Assembly (NCBI GenBank): GCA_963823675.1
Contig: CAWGMT010000007.1
Location: 1 to 64,000, forward strand
Length of the DNA: 64,000 nucleotides
Reading direction: 5' to 3'
Source: CAWGMT01 sp963823675
GTDB lineage: Bacteria; Planctomycetota; Planctomycetia; Isosphaerales; Isosphaeraceae
The position numbers were made by a program, and so were the translations under genes. Positions 17,607 to 27,828 of this stretch are shown here, one piece after another. Each line of letters starts with the position of its first letter. Positions within the stretch are counted from its first letter, which is position 1. The notes beneath the pieces were generated by a model. It was not told the DNA's origin. It searched no databases and saw only the letters and a program-made list of their open reading frames with translations.

Positions 17607-20600
17607 ATGGTTCGCAAGCTCATCGCCTGGGCGCTCGATAATCCGATCGCCGTCATCCTGGGTGCCCTCTTCCTGGCGATGGTCGGCCTCTATTCGTTCA
17701 TGCACGTCAACGTCGAAGCCTACCCCGACCCGGCGCCGGCGATCGTCGAGGTGCTCGCGCTGTTCCCCGGCGCGTCGGCCGAGGAGGTCGAGCGGCAGGT
17801 CACCATCCCCCTGGAAGTGACGTTCTCCGGCATGCCCGGCTTGAAGAAGATCAACAGCAAGTCGCTGTTCGGCCTCTCCGACCTCAAGATGACCTGGCAT
17901 TACGGCAGCGACTACACCTACTATACGGCTCGGCAGGAAGTGATCAATCGCATGGCCACGATCTCCCAGCCGCTGCCGCCCAACGTGACCCCGGCCATCT
18001 CGCCGGAGTCGCCCACGGGGGAAATCTTCCGCTATATCTTGAAAGTCCCCAAGGATGCTTCCGGCAAAGAGATCTACACGCTCAACGATATCAAGGCGTT
18101 GCAGGACTGGGTGCTGGAGCGCGAGCTCCGGAGGGTGCCGCGGGTCGTGGACCTCACCAGCTTCGGCGGCACGGTGCGGCGCTACGAGGTTCAGCCCGAC
18201 CCCGACCGCCTCCGCCGCTACGGCATCACGCTGGCCCAGCTCCAGGCGACGCTGACAGAACGCCAACGCCACGGTGGGCGGCGACTACATCACCCAGGGC
18301 CAGGTTGCCATGACGGCGCGGAGCATCGGCCTGTTTGGCGGCGGCCTGGACCCGGTGAACAAGGTGCTGGCACTGAAGAGCCCGTCCGCCGCCGCCGCCA
18401 GTCCTCCGCGCGGAGGAGCTGCGGCGGATCCAGGAAATCCGCAGCCTGGTCATCACCTCGGTCAACAACCAGCCGATCCGCGTCGAGGACGTGGTCGAGG
18501 GGGGACGGCTGCTTCCCAGGGCAGTTGCCCGGCGAAAAGGGCGTGGTCGTCAGCAACCTGACGCGGCTGGGGCGGGTCGGTTATTACCAGTGCCGACAAG
18601 GAGCGGCCGCCGGGATCGACCCTGACCCTCAAGGACGTCGGTCACGACGAGGACGACAAGGTGCAGTGCATCGTGCTCATGTGGAAGGACGCGGATACGA
18701 TGCCCGCCCTGAAAGACATCAAGGCCAAGGTCGCGGAGATCAACGACCCCGACATCCGGCCGGTTGTTGCCCGGGACGAAAATCGAGCCCTACTACGACC
18801 GCACCGACTTGCTCCACCTCACCACCGAGACCGTGACCGAGAACCTGTGCCTCGGCGTCGCGCTCGTCGTCGCGATCCTGTTCATGTTCGTGAACAATAT
18901 CCGGACCGCGATCATTGTCGCCATCAACATCCCCCTGGCACTCTTGTTCGCCTTCACGGTGCTTTTCCTGCGCGGCAAGTCGGCGAACCTGCTGTCGATC
19001 GGGGCGGTCGATTTCGGCATCATCGTCGATTCCTCGGTCGTGGTGGTCGAGAACGTCTACCGCAACCTGGCCTCGGGCAACTACCCCGACCTGCCCCTCA
19101 AGGAGCGGATCAAGCTCTTCGTGCACGAGATCGACCATGCGCTGCTTGTTTTCCATCCTGATCATGGTGTGCGCCTTCGTGCCGCTGTTTGCCATGTCCG
19201 GCGCGGAGGGACAGCTCTTCCGGCCCATGGCGCAGACCTACGCGTTCTCCCTGGCCGGCGCCCTGGTGCTGTCCATGACGCTGTCGCCGGTGTTGTGCAT
19301 GCTGCTCTTCAAGAATTTCAAGCCGGTCCAGGGAGAACATGCTCGTCCGCGCCTTGAAGTTCCGCTACTTGTGGAAGCTCAAGCTCTGCCTCAGGTTTCC
19401 CAAGACCACCTGTGTCGTGATGGCCTTCTTGATCGGCGGCACGTTTTGCTTGATCCCGCAGCTCGGGCGCGAATTCATGCCGGAGCTGGAGGAGGGGAAC
19501 TTGTGGCTCCGCGGCATCGGCGAGCTCAACATGAACCTGGAGCACTCGGTGGGGATCGCCAAGCAGGCGCGGGCCATCATGGCCAGCTACCCCGAGGTGG
19601 AGTCGATCATCACCCAGAGCGGCCGGCCCGACGACGGCACCGACACCGAGGGTTATTACAGCGGCGAGTACTTCGTGCCGCTGCGGCACCAGGAGGACTG
19701 GCCCAAGGTGGTGCCGGCGACCGGCTGGCGGCGGTGGGTCTTCGGTCCCCTGCGCGCGCGGACGAAACGCGAGCTCGTCAATGCGATGAACGCCGACCTG
19801 GAGCGCGACATTCCCGGCGTGACGTGGAACTTCTCGCAGAACATCCGCGACAACGTGCTGGAAGCGATGTCCGGGGTCAAGGGGGACAATTCGCTCAAGA
19901 TCTTCGGCCCGGACATCGACAAGTTGGAGCTGCTGGCCGACAAGGCCAAGCACATCTTGCAAGACATCCAGGGCATCGCCAACGTGGGCATCTTCCACGT
20001 CCGCGGCGCGACGCACCTGCAGTTCCGCGTCGATCCGCTCAAGTGCCAGAAGTGGGGCGTGACGACGGCGGACGTCAACAACGTCGTCACCACCGCCATG
20101 GCCGCCCAGCCCCAGTCCACCATGGTCGAGGGCGAGAAGCTCTTCAACATCTCCATCCGCTGGCCCAAGTGGCGGCGGAACGACGAGACGTCGATCCTCG
20201 ACATCCCGGTGGACATCATCAACAACCAGGTGGTCCTGGCGCAGGGCTCGGGCTTCACGCCCAACGCGGCCGGGCACGCCTTGCCGCCCCCCGCGGTGGG
20301 CGGCAGCCTGGCCGACACGTCCAACCCGATTCAGCAGCACCCCGCGACTCCGGCTCCGCGACCTGGTCACGCCGGTGGACAAGAACCTCGACCCGGAGCC
20401 CAACGGCTCGTTCATCGACGCCGGCGCCGCGACCATCTACCGCGAGAACGGCCACCGCATGATCGCCATCAAGTTCAGCGTCCGCGGCCGCGACCTGGGC
20501 AGCGCCGTCGACGAGGCCAGGGCGAAGACCAAGGACCTCTTCCAGGTCCCCTACTATCCGGTCTGGAGCGGCGAGTTCGAGCAGATGGAGGAAGCCAACG

Positions 20601-21118
20601 GCCGGCTCCTGTGGATCATCCCCTTGTCGCTCGGCCTCATCTTCATCCTGCTGTACGTGGCGTTCCACTCGTTCCTGGACACGATCGTGATCTTCAGCAA
20701 CGTCTTCGACGTGGCGGTGGGCGGCATCTGGTCGCTGTACCTGACGGGAACCAACTTCAGTGTCTCGGCGGCCGTCGGCTTCGTCTCGCTCTTCGGCATC
20801 GCCATCATGGAGGGCCTGCTTGCTGATCTCGTATTTCAACGCCCTTCGCGCCCAGGGGCTGCCGGTGCAGGACGCCATCATCCAGGGCTCCCTCAAGCGA
20901 GTGCGGCCGGTGATGATCACCGCGATGACGGCCATCCTGGGGCTCTTGCCCGCGGCCGTGTCGACGAAGATGGGCGCCCAAACGGCACAGCCACTGGCCA
21001 TCGTCGTGGTCGGCGGCATGACCGTGACGCTCTTCCTCGACCGCTACCTGATGCCGGTGCTCTACAGCTTCTACGGTCACCGCGAGCCGCCGGCGGGGGG
21101 CGGGGGATGGCCCATTAA
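17607..21118 (+). CDS. CusA/CzcA-type heavy-metal RND efflux pump (multiple frameshifts)
   Basis: Opens intact with MVRKLIAWALDNPIAVILGA and the porter-domain signature FPGASAEEVERQVTIPLEV. Shifts follow near 18255, 18400, 18520, 18770, 19150, 19335, 20340 and 20815, but every piece matches the RND order. The transmembrane-4 motif GAVDFGIIVDSSVVVVEN carries the paired aspartates of metal-type RND proton relays. Later landmarks are LGREFMPELEEGNLWLRG, the second porter half, and C-terminal helices with RPVMITAMTAILGLLPAA. The full length of about 1170 residues is larger than the usual 1020-1050. The stop at 21118 is one frame's; another frame stays open to 21305. The pump exports cations such as Cu(I), Ag(I), Zn or Co by proton antiport; the substrate is not determinable. 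With this number of shifts it is a pseudogene or, more likely, a poorly sequenced gene. Confidence 0.8.
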
Positions 21119-21180
21119 TGGGACAGATCGTGCCTCGGCCGACGATCGCCTCGACGGCCACATCGAACAGGACCGAAGCC

Positions 21181-21968
21181 ATGCCTGGCATCCAGACGAT
21201 CCTGCATCCGACCGATTTCTCGGAGAACTCCCGGCCCGCGTTTCAGACGGCCTGCGCGTCTGGCCCGGGACAACCAGGCGACTTTGCTCGTTCTCCATGT
21301 CATGATGCCGTCCGTGTCGCCCGTGCATGGAGGCGGCCGCTGCCCGATCCGCTGCGGTGCCGCCGAATCGCCAGGAATCCGTCGCGTCAATTGCCCTGGC
21401 CCCAGCCGTCGGACCCCCAGATTCGCGTGGAGCATCGGGTGGCCGAAGGAGACCCCGCGGAAGAGATCCTTCGCCTCGCCGCAGCACTGCGCTGCGATCT
21501 GGTCGTGATGGGCACTCACGGCAAGACCGGGCTGGGACGGCTCTTGACCGGCAGCGTGGCGGAAGAGGTCTTGCGCAAGGCAGTCTGCCCCGTGCTGGTC
21601 GTCAAGACTCCGCTCCGGCCGACGCCGGATCTGGCGAGCGGAAGCGACCGCGAACCCCGGCGAGCTCGATCGACGTGCGGCCTCTGGGGAGCCGCGCTGG
21701 CCTCCGCCCACACGCGGACGCTCGTGCGCACGGCCGCGGTGGAAGTCGTTCGCCTGATCGTCCGCGCCGGCCAGGAAATCCCCCAGCACAAGGCCAAAGG
21801 CGAGTTGATCGTGCATTGCCTCGAGGGGCGGGTGGCCTTCACCGCCCTCGGCAAGACGCAGATGCTCGAAGCCGGGAAGCTACTGCATCTGCCCGCGGGC
21901 GAGCCGCACGCGCTCAAGGGAATCGAGGATGCTTCGCTGCTCTTGACGATCGTTGCCCCAAACCCTGA
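21181..21968 (+). CDS. universal stress protein with C-terminal cupin (frameshifts)
   Basis: The ATG at 21181 begins MPGIQTILHPTDFSENSRPA, the usual first strand of UspA. After shifts near 21260 and 21300-21420 the frame resumes with VEHRVAEGDPAEEILRLAAA and the nucleotide-site motif MGTHGKTGLGRLLTGSVAEE. A cupin follows (VVRLIVRAGQEIPQHKAKGE to LLHLPAGEPHALKGIEDASL). The expected stop is the TGA at 21966-21968, one base out of frame; as sequenced, the frame runs to 22134. UspA proteins bind ATP or AMP and appear under stress; the cupin has the 'HALKGIEDAS' type seen in small-ligand binding cupins. The gene sits in the efflux cluster, suggesting expression under metal stress. Confidence 0.7.
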
Positions 21969-22011
21969 AGACCGGCGTCACCCTCTCCGAGCCGACACCG
22001 GGTCTTCCATC

Positions 22012-22495
22012 ATGCTCGAAAAGATCATCAGCGGCGGCGAGACCGGCGCGAGACCAGGCCGGCGTGGCGGGCCGCCAAGGCGTTCGGCGTCGCCGACCGG
22101 CGGTTGGATGCGCCAGCGGGTTCCTGACCGATGACGGGCCCCACCCCGAGTTCGCCGAGCAGTTCGCCGCGGCCGAGCTGCCCACCGACAGCGAGCCGGC
22201 TCGCGACCGAACAGAACGTCCAGGACTCCGACGCGACCCTCTGGTTTGGCGAGACGACGACCGCGGCTGCTCACGCGACGGTCGCGGCGTGTCTGCACGT
22301 TCGGCAAGCCGTACATGCCGGTCTACCCCGGGCGCGTCGTTCGAGCCGTCGCACGTCGCCACGTGGATCGTGGAGAACCAGATCAAGACGTTGAACGTGG
22401 CCGGCAACCGCGAACACGAGGAGCCGGGGATCGGCGATCGGGTGGAACGGTTCCTCGGCGAGGTTCTGACGGTGCTGGGACACGAACGCGCTTAA
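22012..22495 (+). CDS. putative molybdenum carrier / YpsA-like nucleotide-binding protein (frameshifts)
   Basis: Begins at the ATG at 22012 with MLEKIISGGETG, the glycine-rich first loop of the putative molybdenum carrier family in the YpsA/SLOG-related group. Family members usually read ISGGQTGVDRAALDAA. The order of elements fits: GGW, TDDGPHPEFAEQF, EQNVQDSDATLWFG, FGKPYMPVYPG and a final WIVENQIKTLNVAGNREHEE. At least three small shifts (near 22050, 22190 and 22300) prevent one open frame. The family may bind a nucleotide or a Mo cofactor; neither is shown here. It follows the UspA-cupin gene after about 40 bases and probably belongs to the same transcript. Confidence 0.65.
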
Positions 22496-22839
22496 TCCCG
22501 GGACACGCGCAGCCCTCGCGGCAACACCGCCAAGTCCCAGTCTAAGTTCCGGAGTGGTGACGATTCCCCGCGCGGTGGGGCAGAAATGCACGCATGAAAC
22601 CTCACGAGTCTCCTCGGTCCTGGTTGAAGTGCCGGGTGAGCCCGCCGCATCGGCGGCACAGTCCGAGGCCGAGGACAACGGGGACTGACGACTGTCGGGA
22701 GTGGTGTCGTAAGCCCCAGGTCCGCGCCGCGCCGTCATATCCGCACGATCGCCGCAAAGAATCAGCTAGATTTCCTCAAGCCGCCAGCCCGAATTGCCGA
22801 AAAGGGCTGTGTAGGCACGACGGCAAGGAGGCAAGACGA
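22496..22839. other. intergenic stretch without a recognised gene
   Basis: Frames here lack coding character. The last bases carry a strong ribosome site (CAAGGAGG) for the next gene. Confidence 0.5.
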
Positions 22840-23085
22840 ATGGGACGAAAGACGACAGAACGGCGACAAGGCAGTCCGTCAGGCCAGGACGGCGATTCGC
22901 CCGCCAGTCCGAGCACCGTCAAGGTCACTCTCCATCTCACCGTCGGGACGGCTCAGCGTCTCGGCGTCGAGTCGGCGATGCGGCGGATCTCTCAGTCGGC
23001 CATCGCCGAGGAAGTTCTGGCGGCTTACCTGAGCCGCTGGCAGCTCCCCGCCGTGGCCGACTCGAATCGGCTCGAAGCGGGTTGA
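22840..23085 (+). CDS. small ribbon-helix-helix-like protein
   Basis: A basic protein of 81 residues. The start at 22840 is chosen for the AAGGAGG site about seven bases upstream; an upstream extension to 22594 reads like non-coding sequence. After a polar N-terminal tail there is a strand-helix-helix pattern: KVTLHLTVGTAQRLG, then ESAMRRISQSAIAEEVLAAY (about residues 27-65). This matches the outline of ribbon-helix-helix DNA-binding proteins (CopG/Arc type), which repress small operons, toxin-antitoxin modules or metal genes. No toxin gene adjoins it, and its place in the efflux cluster suggests a local regulator, which is inference. Confidence 0.55.
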   Translation: MGRKTTERRQGSPSGQDGDSPASPSTVKVTLHLTVGTAQRLGVESAMRRISQSAIAEEVLAAYLSRWQLPAVADSNRLEAG

Positions 23086-23175
23086 TCTGACGCGGGCAAC
23101 CGCGGCCGCGCCGTTTGCCGCGGGGCCAATCTCGCGCCAAGTCAAGCATACGAGTCTGAAATGATTCCGGGGTCC

Positions 23176-23225
23176 GTCAGGCTGGAAAGCCCGAAGTACT
23201 TCCGTGTCAGGCTGGAAAGCCGGAC
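23176..23225 (+). repeat. two copies of the GTCAGGCTGGAAAGCC repeat
   Basis: Copies begin at 23176 and 23206 as GTCAGGCTGGAAAGCC, followed by different bases, 30 bases apart. They belong to the same family as 134-153 and 25446-25465. They lie just upstream of the TolC-like gene. Confidence 0.8.
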
Positions 23226-23261
23226 ATACCTTCTTACGGTACTCAATCGAGGGCGGGGATC

Positions 23262-25381
23262 GTGTTAAGACAACTACTCCTGCTCTCTGGCTTGTTGCTG
23301 CTTAGCGGCTGTTCCTGGCCTGTGCGCCAGATGACCGACCAGACCGTCTCGCGACCTGGTCGACGCACCCATTCGACCTCTCTCCGGAGCTGACAGCCGA
23401 AGCCAGGAAGTCGCCGTCAGACGCTCAGCAAGAAGGACGGCAACTCCTCGAATTCTCGGCCGCGCGAAACGGAAAAAAACCCCTCCGTGCCCGAGGTGGC
23501 GACCGACGTGCAGACCACGGCCTGGATGCAATCGCCCAGAGACCCGGCCCGGCGAGAATCGCCCCTCAAGGATGTCAACGTGCGGACCGTCGCCTGGACG
23601 GGACCACAGCTAGAGCCGAGTCGCCAGCCGGGCTTGGATCGGGAGGAATTGTACCGGCAAAGGAAGCTGGACTTGAACATCCCGCCGCAGCTACCGGGGT
23701 CGGAAGCGCCGCGGATCACGATACCGACCGATAGGGCCGCGGGGGAGCGGGAGCTCGAGCGCCTTTATCCGGAGCTGCCACCCCTGCCGGTCGAGCCGAA
23801 GGTCGCAGCCGGGGCCCGGAGGAAAGCCGTACACGCTGGCCGACCTCCAGCGCCTGGCCGCCGCCAACAGCCCGACGCTTGCGCCAGGCGGTCTCGGACG
23901 TCGAAGCGGCCAAGGGCAACCTGATTCAGGCGAAGACCTACCCCAACCCCACGTTCAGCTACTTGGTGGACCCATCGAACAATAATAGCACGGCCGGCGT
24001 CCAGGGCGGTGCCATCGACCAGCCGATCATCACGGGCGGCAAGATGAAGCTCGGTGTGGCCGCGGCCCAGAAGGACCTGGACAACGCGATCCTGGCCCTC
24101 AAGCGAGCTCGCAGCGACCTGTCCACGGCGGTGCGCAACGCGTATTTCACGGTGCTGGTCGACGTCGAGACCCTGGTGGTGACCCGGGCGCTGGCGCAGT
24201 TCAGCGACGAGATCTATCGGCTTCAGGTCGGGTATCAGAAGGCCGCGCAAGCGGCCCCGTACGAACCGACAGCCCTGCGGGCCCAAACCTTCGCCAATCG
24301 TCTCGCATACAGGCAACGCGATTACGTCCTACATCTTTGACTGGAAAGCGCTGGTGGCGACGATCGGCCTGCCAGCAGTTGCCGCTCTCGGAAGTCGCCG
24401 GCCGGGTCGATCGGTTCATCCCGTATTATGATTATGATGAGGTCCTCGCCTATGTCTTGCAAAACCACACCGACATCCTGACAGCCCGCAACGTCGTCAA
24501 GAAGGCCCAGTACCTCCTGAAGCTGGCCCAGGTCACGCCGATCTTCCCCAATCTCGACGTGCGTTACTCGCTGGAGAAGGATTTCGCACTGGCGCCGTTC
24601 GGGACGTATCAGACCGTCGCGCTCGGCTTCCCGCTACCCATCTGGGACCAGAACAAGGGGAACATCATCGCCGCCCAGGCCGCGCTGGTCCGCGCCGGCG
24701 AAGAATCGCACCGCGTCGAGGTCACCCTGACCAACAGCCTGGCCTTGGCCTACGAGGGCTACAGGAACAACCTGTACGCGATGGAGTACTACCGCCGCTA
24801 CATCTTGCCCGACCTGGTCCGCTACTACCGCGGCATCTTCGGGCGGCGCCAGGTCGACCCCAACTCGGCCTTTGGCGACCTGGTGTTCGCCCAGCAGAAC
24901 CTGTCGACGAACGTGACCAGCCTACATCGGCATCCTCGGCTCGCTGTGGACGTCGGTGGTGAGCGTGGCCGACTTCTTGCAGACCGACGACCTGTATCAG
25001 TTTGCCAGGCCGCGTGAGCTGCCTAACGTGCCAGACTTAAGTCGCCTGCCGGCGTTCTGGGAGTGCGGGCACGCAGCCGTGTGTGACAACCCAAGCGGGG
25101 TGAGCGAGCCCATCATGGCGGCTCCCCCCGCGGGACTGCCGCTCTCCCGGCCACCGGGCGGAGCACCGGCTGGTCCCGCGGGAAGCGCGCCGGCGCGCCG
25201 GCAACCCCAGGGCGCGAGCCCGCTGCGCCCGCCGGTCCGTCACCAGGGACGGAACCGCCCGCCGTTCAGCCGCCGGCGAGTCCAGCGGACGCACCGCAGC
25301 CGCCCGGCCCGTTCGGAACGGGACCGGACCGAATCCCGCCTCCTCGCAGCGCCTCGGACCTCGGCCGGATTGGGCCCGTGA
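23262..25381 (+). CDS. TolC-family outer-membrane efflux lipoprotein (frameshifts)
   Basis: A GTG at 23262 opens a lipoprotein signal (VLRQLLLLSGLLLLSGC). The frame then shifts near 23350, 23820, 24320 and 24920. The joined product keeps TolC-like landmarks: KPYTLADLQRLAAANSPTLR, DVEAAKGNLIQAKTYPNPTF, GGKMKLGVAAAQKDLDNAIL, DEVLAYVLQNHTDILTARNV and YRRYILPDLVRYYRGIFGRR, that is, two related helical-hairpin repeats. A Pro-rich tail follows from about 25080. Such proteins form the outer channel for RND and HlyD systems. It lies 2.1 kb downstream of the pump on the same strand, and probably completes the tripartite efflux system with the adaptor and pump. The stop is uncertain because the tail may be out of frame. 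Confidence 0.75.
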
Positions 25382-25445
25382 CCTCTTACTTCGGCAAGGG
25401 AGGGAATGATGCAGGCCAGGATTTCTAGCCCGACGGCAACGGTTC

Positions 25446-25465
25446 GTCAGGCTGGAAAGCCTGAC
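25446..25465 (+). repeat. GTCAGGCTGGAAAGCCTGAC palindromic repeat
   Basis: A full copy of the 20-base palindromic unit between the TolC-like gene and the beta-barrel gene. Related copies are at 134, 23176 and 23206. Confidence 0.85.
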
Positions 25466-25525
25466 CGACAGTCTTGCCCGAGCACCAAGCTGGCGGCGGA
25501 AAGACGATCGAGAGAGGATTCTGTC

Positions 25526-26752
25526 ATGGCCCGTACGGCTCGACGATTGCTGACCGTGGCGCTCCTGGGAGGGGGCCTGGCACTGCCGGCGGCGCATGCC
25601 CAGGCCCAGGCCCAGGCTCCGCCTGCCGGCTCCGCGGCCACAGCCCCAGCTCCATCCCAGGCTCCGGCTCTGGCCCCAGCGGTCCGGCATGACTTCGGCG
25701 AGCTTTACGATGCACTGCCGGAGCCGCTGCCCGCCGCGGGGCTGACCTCGGGGGGCGGCTGGGAGCCCGAGTTCTTGCAGTCGCTGCCCCATCCACCGGA
25801 CGAGCCCTACTCGATGCTCGGGCCGCCCCCCCCGATCGCCCCGCCGCCGCCCAATCTGGAACGCTACTTCGAGCACGGCGACCCGGTCCTCGATCCTCCG
25901 CAGTGGCCGCAGCCGGGCTGGTTTACCGACGTGCAGATCGGGATCGTCCACCCCCAGCTCTTCTTTGGCCAGATGAAGCATAGCGTGGTGGCAGGCGGCA
26001 GGCCGGTTCTGGTCGCGCCGGGCAGTGCCAACCTCGGCTGGGCGGTCGCGCCGCGGATCGAGGTTGGCTATCGGCTGCCGTCGGGCTTCGGCGAGTTTTC
26101 CGTCTCCAATCGGTTCTTCAGCGCGAATGGAAGCGGTCCGTTCAACGGGCCGGCCGGAGCGACGACGCGGACGAGCCGCTTCGGCGTGAATTACTGGGAC
26201 TTTGACTACGGCAGCCGCGAGTATACGCCCTGGAACAACTGGTCGATGAAGTGGGTCGCCGGCGTCAGAACGGCTTTCACCGAAGCCGGCAACGTGGTCA
26301 ACCAGTCTTTTAGCCGTGCCGCCCTGGACCGAGGCGTGTTCATCGCCGGTGATAGCAACTACACGGTGGGCAATGGGCCGCACTTCCGGCTGGAGCTCGA
26401 TCGCAAGTTCCCCCAGTCGGGGTTCTCATTCATCACCAAGCTCGACATCGCCAACACGTTCACGCGCGAAAGCCAGCTCTTCGCGGCGAGTACCACGGCC
26501 TTGAATGGCGCCGGTGTGCCGGCGCACGGCGTCTTTACCCAAAATTTCTGGCAGCAGGTTCCGATCCTGAACTTCCAGGTCGGTCTGGGCTGGCAGCCGC
26601 CGGCGAATCCCAACATCCAGCTCTACATGGGATATCTGTACGAGTTCTGGTGGCAAGTTGCGTCGAATAGCAATCTGACCGTCTACAATGGCGGGACACG
26701 TGGTTCTTTCGACAACCAAGGCATCGTTTTTCAGGGTCAGGTGAAGTGGTAA
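25526..26752 (+). CDS. outer-membrane beta-barrel protein with Pro-rich N-terminus
   Basis: The ATG at 25526 gives 408 residues in an intact frame. A signal peptide (MARTARRLLTVALLGGGLAL, cut near AHA-QAQ) is followed by an Ala/Gln/Pro-rich stretch, a second Pro-rich segment (PPPPIAPPPP) and then, from about residue 130, repeated aromatic beta strands (WFTDVQIGIVHPQLF, RIEVGYRLPSGFGEFSVSNR, FQVGLGWQPPANPN) ending in Trp (VKW). Amphipathic strands with a terminal aromatic residue point to an outer-membrane barrel, resembling the Legionella major outer-membrane protein-like group common in planctomycetes. A cargo is not predicted. It may be co-transcribed with the efflux genes. An upstream in-frame ATG at 25406 would add a non-signal N-terminus and is rejected. 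Confidence 0.75.
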   Translation: MARTARRLLTVALLGGGLALPAAHAQAQAQAPPAGSAATAPAPSQAPALAPAVRHDFGELYDALPEPLPAAGLTSGGGWEPEFLQSLPHPPDEPYSMLGPPPPIAPPPPNLERYFEHGDPVLDPPQWPQPGWFTDVQIGIVHPQLFFGQMKHSVVAGGRPVLVAPGSANLGWAVAPRIEVGYRLPSGFGEFSVSNRFFSANGSGPFNGPAGATTRTSRFGVNYWDFDYGSREYTPWNNWSMKWVAGVRTAFTEAGNVVNQSFSRAALDRGVFIAGDSNYTVGNGPHFRLELDRKFPQSGFSFITKLDIANTFTRESQLFAASTTALNGAGVPAHGVFTQNFWQQVPILNFQVGLGWQPPANPNIQLYMGYLYEFWWQVASNSNLTVYNGGTRGSFDNQGIVFQGQVKW

Positions 26753-26769
26753 GGCTCTGGCCGGAAATA

Positions 26770-26980
26770 AGTGTCGCCTTTCGCTCCGCGAAAGACGACT
26801 CTCCGGGAAGTAATCGCCCGCCCGCTCGATGAACTCCGCCTGGGAGAAAACCCGGTCCTTGATCCATTTACAGGCCGCGCACCAGTCACTGCCGCCGAAA
26901 TCGATGAGCAGGTCCTTCCCCTGCGCCTTCGCGGCGGTTCGACCCTCAAGAGTGGGGTTCGTCCCATCAGACTGAAGTCA
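26770..26980 (-). pseudogene. thioredoxin-like domain fragment
   Basis: On the minus strand one frame reads LEGRTAAKAQGKDLLIDFGG and continues SDWCAACKWIKDRVFSQAEF. This is the first half of a thioredoxin-like domain, with a WCAAC active-site motif in the expected position after a strand and before a helix. The remaining strands are lost: after GDYF the sequence runs into a small palindrome (CTTTCGCTCCGCGAAAG) and stops. No start codon with a ribosome site is evident. I call it a truncated remnant. Confidence 0.6.
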
Positions 26981-27088
26981 GACAATTGTATGATGGTAAA
27001 CCCTGGGGTCGGGTCAGCCTGCGTCAACGGGCGGGGAAGCGGGGAAGTGGAACAGGTGCGTTATTGACAATTTGCGGCAGCAGGAAAT

Positions 27089-27345
27089 TCATTTCGCCGG
27101 CGTTGTGCTCGGCACCACCGCCGTCGCTGCGCCGTTCAACCCCTGAAGCTGCTCCGGTTCGATGATCCGCGAATGCTCGCGGTCGGCCACGACGCATCCC
27201 GTCTCCTGCTGGAGACGGAGCGCGAATTCCTCAGCGGTTCGGTTGTGCCAGCCCCCGATGCGCCAGGGGCAGACGAGATACCCATCACGGAATTCGACCT
27301 CGTGAAAAAAATCTCGCGCGCCCCGTCTTGACTCCTCAGACGCAT
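27089..27345 (-). CDS. small conserved-looking protein divergent from blaI (one indel in a T run)
   Basis: From the ATG at 27345 the reading starts MRLRSQDGAREIFF. At a run of seven T (complement of about 27304-27310) the frame is lost. With one more T it continues HEVEFRDGYLVCPWRIGGWH to TGCVVADREHSRIIEPEQLQ and a TGA at 27089, giving about 85 residues with strong third-position G/C. No family is recognised. The two halves meeting exactly at a homopolymer suggest a sequencing error. The gene shares a short promoter region with blaI, and the palindrome at 27364 could repress both. Confidence 0.6.
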
Positions 27346-27363
27346 TGTCTTAGATTACGAGTC

Positions 27364-27376
27364 AGACAGTTTGTCT
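27364..27376. promoter_or_regulatory. palindromic operator candidate for BlaI-type regulator
   Basis: AGACAGTTTGTCT is a perfect inverted repeat of AGACA around GTT, five bases before the first possible blaI start. A partial relative (CATTGTCT) lies about 20 bases upstream. BlaI-family repressors bind short dyads overlapping their own promoters, so this is the most likely autoregulatory site; it also lies upstream of the divergent small gene. Confidence 0.55.
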
Positions 27377-27392
27377 TGGAATGAGGAGTTCG

Positions 27393-27779
27393 ATGAATCG
27401 CAGCAAAGAGGACGTGACGGACGCCGAGTTGTCGCTGCTAGCGGCGCTGTGGGATCTTGGCCCGGCGACGATCCGGCAGCTTGTCGAGCAGGTCTACCGT
27501 CAGAATGGGCCGTCGATGTACGCCACGGTGCAGAAGTTGCTCGACCGGCTCGAGGCGAAGGGGTGTGTGACGCGCGACCGCCGCGCGCCGGTGCATGTCT
27601 TCTCGGCGGCGATCAATCGCGACGACCTGATCGGCCGCCGCCTGCGGGCGGTTGCCGACTCGCTCTGTGGCGGCTCGCTCTCGCCGCTTCTGACTCACCT
27701 GGTCGAAGGGCACGGGCTCTCCGACGCCGAGCGCCGCGAGCTCCGCTCCCTGATCGACCGGCTTGATCGCAGGCGTTGA
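27393..27779 (+). CDS. blaI: BlaI/MecI/CopY-family transcriptional repressor
   Basis: About 128 residues with the family's winged-helix domain: VTDAELSLLAALWDLGPATI, then QVYRQNGPSMYATVQKLLDR and LEAKGCVTRDRRAPVHVFSA. The C-terminal helices for dimerisation follow, and the length is normal. A start at 27381 is also possible; 27393 is preferred because ATGAGGAG upstream can serve as ribosome site. These repressors hold beta-lactamase, copper or other stress genes silent until an M56 membrane peptidase cleaves them. The M56 gene lies 50 bases downstream, so both probably form one autoregulated operon. The gene symbol denotes the family, not a proven beta-lactam role, and no beta-lactamase is in the window. 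Confidence 0.85.
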   Translation: MNRSKEDVTDAELSLLAALWDLGPATIRQLVEQVYRQNGPSMYATVQKLLDRLEAKGCVTRDRRAPVHVFSAAINRDDLIGRRLRAVADSLCGGSLSPLLTHLVEGHGLSDAERRELRSLIDRLDRRR

Positions 27780-27828
27780 AACTTCCCCTTTTCGACTCTT
27801 CGCCATCGCAGCAAGAAAGGGCTCGGCC

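Noticed and set aside
18250..20820. Programmed frameshifting in the RND pump
   Set aside because: Many breaks without a common slippery site or downstream structure, and similar breaks in unrelated genes; indel error or decay is simpler.
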